Below are positions 6,879 to 10,767 of a stretch of DNA of 10,767 nucleotides, piece after piece (the stretch's first letter is position 1; the number at the start of each line of letters is the position of its first letter). The stretch lies in assembly GCA_018665385.1 (NCBI GenBank), contig JABJDN010000136.1, positions 1 through 10,767 of the forward strand, written 5' to 3'. The translations under genes were made by a program, and so were the position numbers. Below the pieces are notes generated by a model. That model searched no databases. It was given only the letters and a program-made list of their open reading frames with translations, and had not been told where the DNA came from. The stretch is from Phycisphaerae bacterium (lineage in GTDB: Bacteria; Planctomycetota; Phycisphaerae; Phycisphaerales; SM1A02).

Positions 6879-8003
6879 ATGTTTATATCTACTCTCATAA
6901 TCGTTCTATCATTCTCATCGACACATCCAACGGGTATTGACGCTATTGCTCCAAATCTTGTTGAGGCAGACGATAGTGCTTGGATGACATGGATTGAACC
7001 AGTGAACAAAGAGAAAAACATAATCGCTTTAAAATGCGCAAAGTTTGAAGATGGCGAGTGGGGTGATGCAAAACTTGTAGTGCAAGGCAATAACTTTTTT
7101 GCAAACTGGGCAGACTTCCCCGAGTTAGGAATTGCGAAAGATGGCACTTTGTTTGCGACTTGGCCTCAGCAATCAGGACCCGGAGTATATGCATACGACA
7201 TTGCTGTTGCCAGAAGTGATGATGCGGGTGATACATGGACGCTCATGGGAACGCTGAATGACGATCGCGTTCTCGGGGAGCATGGTTTTGTTTCACTAGT
7301 TCCAGAAGGCGACGATAGCGTACGGGCATTTTGGCTTGATGGACGCGCGATGACTGGGGATGGGCATAGCGGAGAGGGCGGGGGAAATATGCAACTGCGT
7401 ACTACAATCATCAACGACAAGGTGCAAAAGAGCGAGTTACTTGATGACCGTGTTTGCGAATGTTGCGGTACTGATGCTGTAATTGTTGATGGGAAGCCGT
7501 ATGTGATTTACCGTGACCGTAGCGAAACCGAAGTTCGGGATATTGCATGGATAACACCTGGGGCAAGTTCAAACATCATTCATGATGACAACTGGAAAAT
7601 TGCGGGTTGTCCCGTAAATGGACCATCAATAGATGCAAGAGACGGAACACAAGTTATGGCTTGGTACACAGGTGCTGGTGATTCCGCCTCGGTGTATGTT
7701 TCATTCTCGGGCAAGACTATGAAAATTTCTGATTCGATAATGGGCCGAGTGGATGTTGTTGTAGTTGATAAAGAGTCTGCTCTTGCAACGTGGTTAGAAC
7801 CAAACGGCGGTACGGCATCGGTTATGCTTGCGGTTGTTCGAAGTGACGGCACTGTTGCGGAAGCAGATGTAATTGCTCAAGTTTCTGCGTCTCGCTCTTC
7901 AGGATTTCCTCGAATAGCTACTATCGATGGGGGCGTGTTACTTGCTTGGACTTCACAAGACCGAGATAAAGGCATTGAAACAAAGTACGTTCAAGAAGAT
8001 TGA
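6879..8003 (+). CDS. Exported sialidase-like beta-propeller protein with CxCC motif
   Basis: 374 residues from the ATG at 6879; the open frame extends upstream, but only this start gives a signal peptide (FISTLIIVLSFSS) and lies after the preceding stop, leaving a 16-bp gap. It matches the broad exo-alpha-sialidase/BNR-like superfamily: one clear Asp-box, SDDAGDTW (113-120), and serial beta-strand blocks. It carries a set of motifs I know from a bacterial subfamily: NWADFPELG, GEHGFVSL, WLDGRAM, DDRVCECCGT (CxCC, 193-196), YRDRSETEVRDI, GCPVNGPS and GRVDVV. That subfamily is usually labelled sialidase only by fold; genuine activity is doubtful, since the other Asp-boxes and the Arg triad are not evident. 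The CxCC could bind a metal such as copper, or form disulfides, which would suit the redox neighbours. No good Shine-Dalgarno is seen. Confidence 0.82.
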   Translation: MFISTLIIVLSFSSTHPTGIDAIAPNLVEADDSAWMTWIEPVNKEKNIIALKCAKFEDGEWGDAKLVVQGNNFFANWADFPELGIAKDGTLFATWPQQSGPGVYAYDIAVARSDDAGDTWTLMGTLNDDRVLGEHGFVSLVPEGDDSVRAFWLDGRAMTGDGHSGEGGGNMQLRTTIINDKVQKSELLDDRVCECCGTDAVIVDGKPYVIYRDRSETEVRDIAWITPGASSNIIHDDNWKIAGCPVNGPSIDARDGTQVMAWYTGAGDSASVYVSFSGKTMKISDSIMGRVDVVVVDKESALATWLEPNGGTASVMLAVVRSDGTVAEADVIAQVSASRSSGFPRIATIDGGVLLAWTSQDRDKGIETKYVQED

Positions 8004-8019
8004 GTAGTACACTGTTCGG

Positions 8020-10545
8020 ATGAGATTGATGTTCATCCTGTTGTTTTTCTTTACGCAAGCGCTTTACGCGTCACCAATTGAATTGATGACATTCAACATT
8101 CGGTACGGAACTGCGAACGATGGCAAGAACAGTTGGCAGTTTCGTAAAAGCCATGTAGTAGAAACGATCAGGGGAGCGAATCCTTCAGTGCTTGCAATTC
8201 AAGAAGCACTGCTTGAACAACTTCAGTACATCGAAGAAAAACTGCCACAATTTACGAAAGTGGGAACGCACCGATCTGGTCCAACCAAGGGCGAGTTCAG
8301 TGGCATTCTTGTTGATACTTCCAAATTACAAATTCTTGACGATGGTCAGATTTGGTTGTCGCCTACTCCAAACGAAATATCTAAGGGATGGGACGCTGCA
8401 TTAGAACGCACAGCAACGTGGGTGACAGTTCGCGAGGTCGGCACAAGCGGTCCTGCTTGTATGTTTTTTAGCACGCACTTTGATCATCGCGGGAAACTTG
8501 CAAGAATCGAAAGTGCAAAGCTCATCGTAGCCACAGCACTTGAACAAAGTAAAGGAGCACTACCAGTTGCCATTATGGGCGATTTTAATTTTGTGCCAGA
8601 TAGCACACCGTACAAAATTTTTACAGAGGCAGGTTTTGCGCCAGCGGTCTCAACAAACAAAGGCGGTACCTTTCATTCTTTTACCGGAGACACAAATGGC
8701 AAAAGAATAGATTACATTTTTCTGAACGATACGTGGAAACTGCGAGGCGCATCCATTTTACGTCCACGCAAAAAAAGCCGAAGTGCTTCTGACCATGATC
8801 CTATTGTCGCTACGGTTGAGCCGAACGTTCTTACTGGCACCATTGGTACGCCACGCTCCATAACAACGGTATGGAAACCTTCGCGAAATTCACTTGTTCG
8901 AAGTGTTATTCCTGCAGAACTGTTACCAGCAGTTGAAAAAATAAAAAACCTTATTACATCACGGCCCGACACAGAGCCAGACTATCATGAGTTAAGTTTC
9001 GTAGAGGGCGCATTCCGATTCCCATTTTATTTGCCAGAGATAGCAGGCGATGTGACAGATAGATTGATGGTATTGCACTGCGAACCATCAAACATTCAAC
9101 AACTTGCAGCAACAGCATTGGATGCTCCACCGAAAGAAGGAAAAGTGTTTTCCAACATTCGCCCATCTATCGAACAGGTAATTGAATTCTTAGAAATACC
9201 GCGAGACACATTCTATATTGAAGAAGATACGCTTCAGTCTGCGTTAGAAGTTATTCGATACTCAAAACAAGTTGACTTCAGTGCGTTGGTTGCGACTATA
9301 CACATTCCAACAGAAGAAGAACAACCTTGGTTTGGTAAGGCGATGCCACATGGCGTCACTGGACCCGTGCTTGCAGCGCAGCATGGCCCAAACGGTTGGC
9401 AAGTTGTTGGCGGTGAAGGCGATAATACGTACGACATGTCTATCATTGCTGAAGTGTTTGATCTAGGAGGAGAAGACACGTACTACGCCAACGATTTTGT
9501 TGTTGGTAATCGCCGAGTTATTGATCTGCAGGGTGACGATGTGTACACTGGAACAAAACAGCAGGGTCCAGCAGCGGCATTGTTTGGAACTTGGATTATC
9601 GATGATCGAAAAGGTGATGACCAATACGGAGTTGTTGGTGGTAAGTTTTCAACAGGCGCAGCTTGTTTTGGAGTGGGAATGATTATTGATAGAGAAGGCG
9701 ATGATTCGTACAGGGGCACAAGTTGGTCAATCGGTACTGGCGTGTATGGCGCCGGCATCGTGATGGACTTAGGTGCTGGCAAAGATGAATACTTAGGAGA
9801 TTTTTTGACAATAGGTGTCGGTGGACCACGTGGATTTGGTTTTGTATTCGATGAATCAGGAGACGATATCTATACATCAGATGGACCGACTCCTTCGGTG
9901 TACGACACTCCAGATGTGCATTGTTCGTTTAGCCAAGGTATGGGATTCGGGTACCGAAAATTTACTGCGGGAGGAATCGGTATTTTGTGCGACTTCGCTG
10001 GCAATGATTCCTACCTAGCAGGAGAGTTTAGCCAAGGTGGTGCCTATTATCATGGGCTTGGAATACTTCGAGATTTCTCGGGCGACGACACGTATTCAGG
10101 AAATAGGTACGCTCAAGGGTTCGGCGTTCATCAAGCGTTCGGGGTCTTGATTGATGACGAAGGCGACGATATATACTCGGCGATGACTGCTGCTGATCAA
10201 GGTTCTGCCTGGGATATAGCGGCTGGTTGCTTACTAGACAAGAGTGGTAACGATTCGTATACAGCAAATGGAATGACTCAAGGTTCTGCTGCGCAACAAG
10301 CGATTGCGTATCTACTTGATTTGGATGGGAACGATTCGTATATGGGATTGAGCCCAGCGCAAGGCGAGTCTGGTAACAACTCGTATCACTGGGAGCCATC
10401 GCACGCATTTTCATTTAGTCTATTGCTAGATGCTGGCTTCGGCGAGGACTCGTATTCATTGCATCGCAAAAACAATTCCACTGAAATTACGCAACCGAAT
10501 CCTACACCCGAAGGTAGTGGTATTGGCTTGTTTATAGATAGATAA
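8020..10545 (+). CDS. Secreted EEP-family phosphodiesterase fused to GDDxY repeat domain
   Basis: 841 residues. A signal peptide (1-17) is followed by a full endonuclease/exonuclease/phosphatase domain (about 19-267): TFNIRYG with N26, AIQEAL with E62, the NSW and SKGWDAAL blocks typical of secreted EEP proteins, STHFDHRG with H153, MGDFNFVPDS with D188 and N190, KRIDYIF with D231, and SDHDPI with D258/H259. All metal and catalytic residues of the fold are present, so it should be an active phosphodiesterase or phosphatase; whether it acts on nucleic acid, lipid or sugar phosphate is open. Residues about 270-465 are unrecognised. From about 466 to the end are some twelve glycine/Asp-rich repeats. 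The gene begins 16 bp after the sialidase-like gene with no visible Shine-Dalgarno. An ATG three codons later (8029) is an alternative start. It is the last gene of the cluster. Confidence 0.88.
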   Translation: MRLMFILLFFFTQALYASPIELMTFNIRYGTANDGKNSWQFRKSHVVETIRGANPSVLAIQEALLEQLQYIEEKLPQFTKVGTHRSGPTKGEFSGILVDTSKLQILDDGQIWLSPTPNEISKGWDAALERTATWVTVREVGTSGPACMFFSTHFDHRGKLARIESAKLIVATALEQSKGALPVAIMGDFNFVPDSTPYKIFTEAGFAPAVSTNKGGTFHSFTGDTNGKRIDYIFLNDTWKLRGASILRPRKKSRSASDHDPIVATVEPNVLTGTIGTPRSITTVWKPSRNSLVRSVIPAELLPAVEKIKNLITSRPDTEPDYHELSFVEGAFRFPFYLPEIAGDVTDRLMVLHCEPSNIQQLAATALDAPPKEGKVFSNIRPSIEQVIEFLEIPRDTFYIEEDTLQSALEVIRYSKQVDFSALVATIHIPTEEEQPWFGKAMPHGVTGPVLAAQHGPNGWQVVGGEGDNTYDMSIIAEVFDLGGEDTYYANDFVVGNRRVIDLQGDDVYTGTKQQGPAAALFGTWIIDDRKGDDQYGVVGGKFSTGAACFGVGMIIDREGDDSYRGTSWSIGTGVYGAGIVMDLGAGKDEYLGDFLTIGVGGPRGFGFVFDESGDDIYTSDGPTPSVYDTPDVHCSFSQGMGFGYRKFTAGGIGILCDFAGNDSYLAGEFSQGGAYYHGLGILRDFSGDDTYSGNRYAQGFGVHQAFGVLIDDEGDDIYSAMTAADQGSAWDIAAGCLLDKSGNDSYTANGMTQGSAAQQAIAYLLDLDGNDSYMGLSPAQGESGNNSYHWEPSHAFSFSLLLDAGFGEDSYSLHRKNNSTEITQPNPTPEGSGIGLFIDR
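9415..10545 (+). repeat. About twelve GDDxY protein repeats (predicted beta-solenoid)
   Basis: Each unit is about 21-47 residues, mostly 25-28, with the pattern [S/E/D]G[D/N]DxY, a variable acidic or polar stretch, often AQG or SQG, small residues, then a hydrophobic strand ending GxxxD. Examples of the core are QGDDVY, EGDDSY, SGDDIY, AGNDSY, SGDDTY, EGDDIY, SGNDSY and DGNDSY. Regular Gly-Asp-Asp turns suggest a calcium-binding beta-solenoid, by analogy only. At DNA level the core aacgattcgtat occurs at 10249-10260 and again at 10330-10341, 81 bp apart, suggesting fairly recent duplication of those two units. Confidence 0.8.
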
Positions 10546-10559
10546 AAAGACAAAGTATC

Positions 10560-10664
10560 TTATAAAACAATACCCCGCCGCAACCCTTGCGGGACAACGA
10601 CGGGGATACAGTTTCAATGCTCGATACACGGGCTTGCGCCCGCAGCACGATCTTCGCAATGAAC
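10560..10664 (-). ncRNA. Candidate structured small RNA with two GCAA-loop hairpins
   Basis: Read leftward, the region after the minus-strand promoter holds hairpin 1, CGGGC-GCAA-GCCCG (10642-10629), then hairpin 2 with outer stem CCCCGUCG/CGGCGGGG (10605-10598 with 10580-10573), a UUGU/UUG internal loop and inner CCC-GCAA-GGG. The tail UAUUGUUUUAU follows. GUGCU/AGCAU may enclose hairpin 1. The outer stem of hairpin 2 pairs fully only on this strand, where U-G replaces the C-A mismatch of the plus strand, and both loops are GNRA only on this strand. Start (about 10664) and end are estimates. It lies tail-to-tail with the EEP gene without overlapping it. I match it to no known RNA family. It has no sensible reading frame. 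Confidence 0.5.
10573..10605 (-). terminator. Probable intrinsic terminator of the small RNA
   Basis: An 8-bp GC-rich outer stem and 3-bp inner stem capped by GCAA are followed on the minus strand by UAUUGUUUUAU. The U-tract is interrupted, so efficiency is uncertain. On the plus strand the same hairpin has a mismatch and no T-run, so it is a poor terminator for the EEP gene. Confidence 0.5.
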
Positions 10665-10670
10665 AGTGGT

Positions 10671-10699
10671 AGTATTGAAGGTTAAAGGTATTCTGTCAA
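10671..10699 (-). promoter_or_regulatory. Minus-strand sigma-70-type promoter
   Basis: A perfect TTGACA -35 (10699-10694), a 17-bp spacer and AATACT (10676-10671, 4 of 6 to consensus) predict transcription starting near 10664 and running left. It is the best promoter-like sequence in the window, and no protein gene follows it on that strand. Confidence 0.55.
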
Positions 10700-10719
10700 C
10701 CATCAACGGCAGGTTAATT

Positions 10720-10753
10720 AAAAAGAGCCCCGACTTTCGTCAGAGCTCTTTTT
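10720..10753 (-). terminator. Intrinsic terminator, best on the minus strand, possibly bidirectional
   Basis: A 15-bp stem (10753-10739 with 10734-10720) is closed by a GAAA tetraloop when read leftward, with two U-G pairs, A-rich before and U-rich at its end. It would end a leftward gene lying beyond the right edge. On the plus strand the U-G pairs become mismatches and the loop UUUC, but a T5 run (10749-10753) could still stop transcripts of the five-gene cluster. After it, 10754-10767 shows nothing recognisable. Confidence 0.75.
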
Positions 10754-10767
10754 GTAATTCGATGGGA

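Noticed and set aside
6879..8003. Genuine exo-alpha-sialidase
   Set aside because: Only one clear Asp-box is seen and the Arg triad is not evident; the fold-level label is kept but not the activity.
10028..10414. 128-residue open frame on the minus strand
   Set aside because: It is antisense to the GDDxY repeats, whose periodic codons keep the opposite strand open; the product is basic, low in hydrophobic structure and has no recognisable motif.
8040..10545. RTX-type toxin repeats in the EEP protein
   Set aside because: The units are 25-28 residues with GDDxY cores, not the nonapeptide GGxGxDxUx of RTX, and the protein has an N-terminal signal peptide.
10456..10659. 67-residue minus-strand open frame across the right intergenic region
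   Set aside because: It starts on TTG without a ribosome binding site, runs through both hairpins and into the EEP gene; the RNA reading explains the region better.

Overview
The window reads as a chromosomal piece of a Planctomycetota bacterium, most likely class Phycisphaerae. The pointers are a secreted dockerin-like calcium-binding repeat (DxNxDG type) joined to a YHYH domain, a choice-of-anchor A-type surface protein, a redoxin/cytochrome/copper-monooxygenase-like pair of planctomycete style, many exported proteins, and weak or absent Shine-Dalgarno sequences. This taxonomic call is inference from protein style. No rRNA, tRNA, CRISPR array, transposase or phage gene is visible.

Left part (1-2656): a peptide-methionine (R)-S-oxide reductase (msrB), cut by the left edge, runs leftward. 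Divergent from it is a cytochrome c oxidase subunit III gene with a whole c-type cytochrome domain inserted between its third and fourth membrane helices. A RarD/EamA-type transporter gene follows and overlaps the oxidase stop codon. No oxidase subunit I or II gene adjoins it.

Middle (2711-3733, leftward): a secreted choice-of-anchor A-type protein ending in an acidic tail with two cysteine clusters instead of a recognisable anchor.

Right part (3915-10545, rightward): five closely packed genes, probably one operon, all predicted to be exported. In order they are a dockerin/YHYH/Cys-rich protein, a redoxin lipoprotein, a cytochrome c plus degenerate copper type II monooxygenase-like protein, a sialidase-like beta-propeller protein with a CxCC motif, and a large protein joining an endonuclease/exonuclease/phosphatase (EEP) domain to about a dozen GDDxY repeats. 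The redoxin and cytochrome genes overlap by 4 bp and look like split halves of a protein that is fused in many relatives. Together they suggest an extracytoplasmic redox or metal-linked system of unknown substrate.

Right end (10546-10767): this carries no protein gene but is well structured on the minus strand: a 15-bp GAAA-tetraloop terminator, a promoter with a perfect TTGACA -35 box, then about 100 nt holding two GCAA-tetraloop hairpins and a U-rich tail. This is a candidate small RNA gene. No stretch longer than 300 bases is empty.
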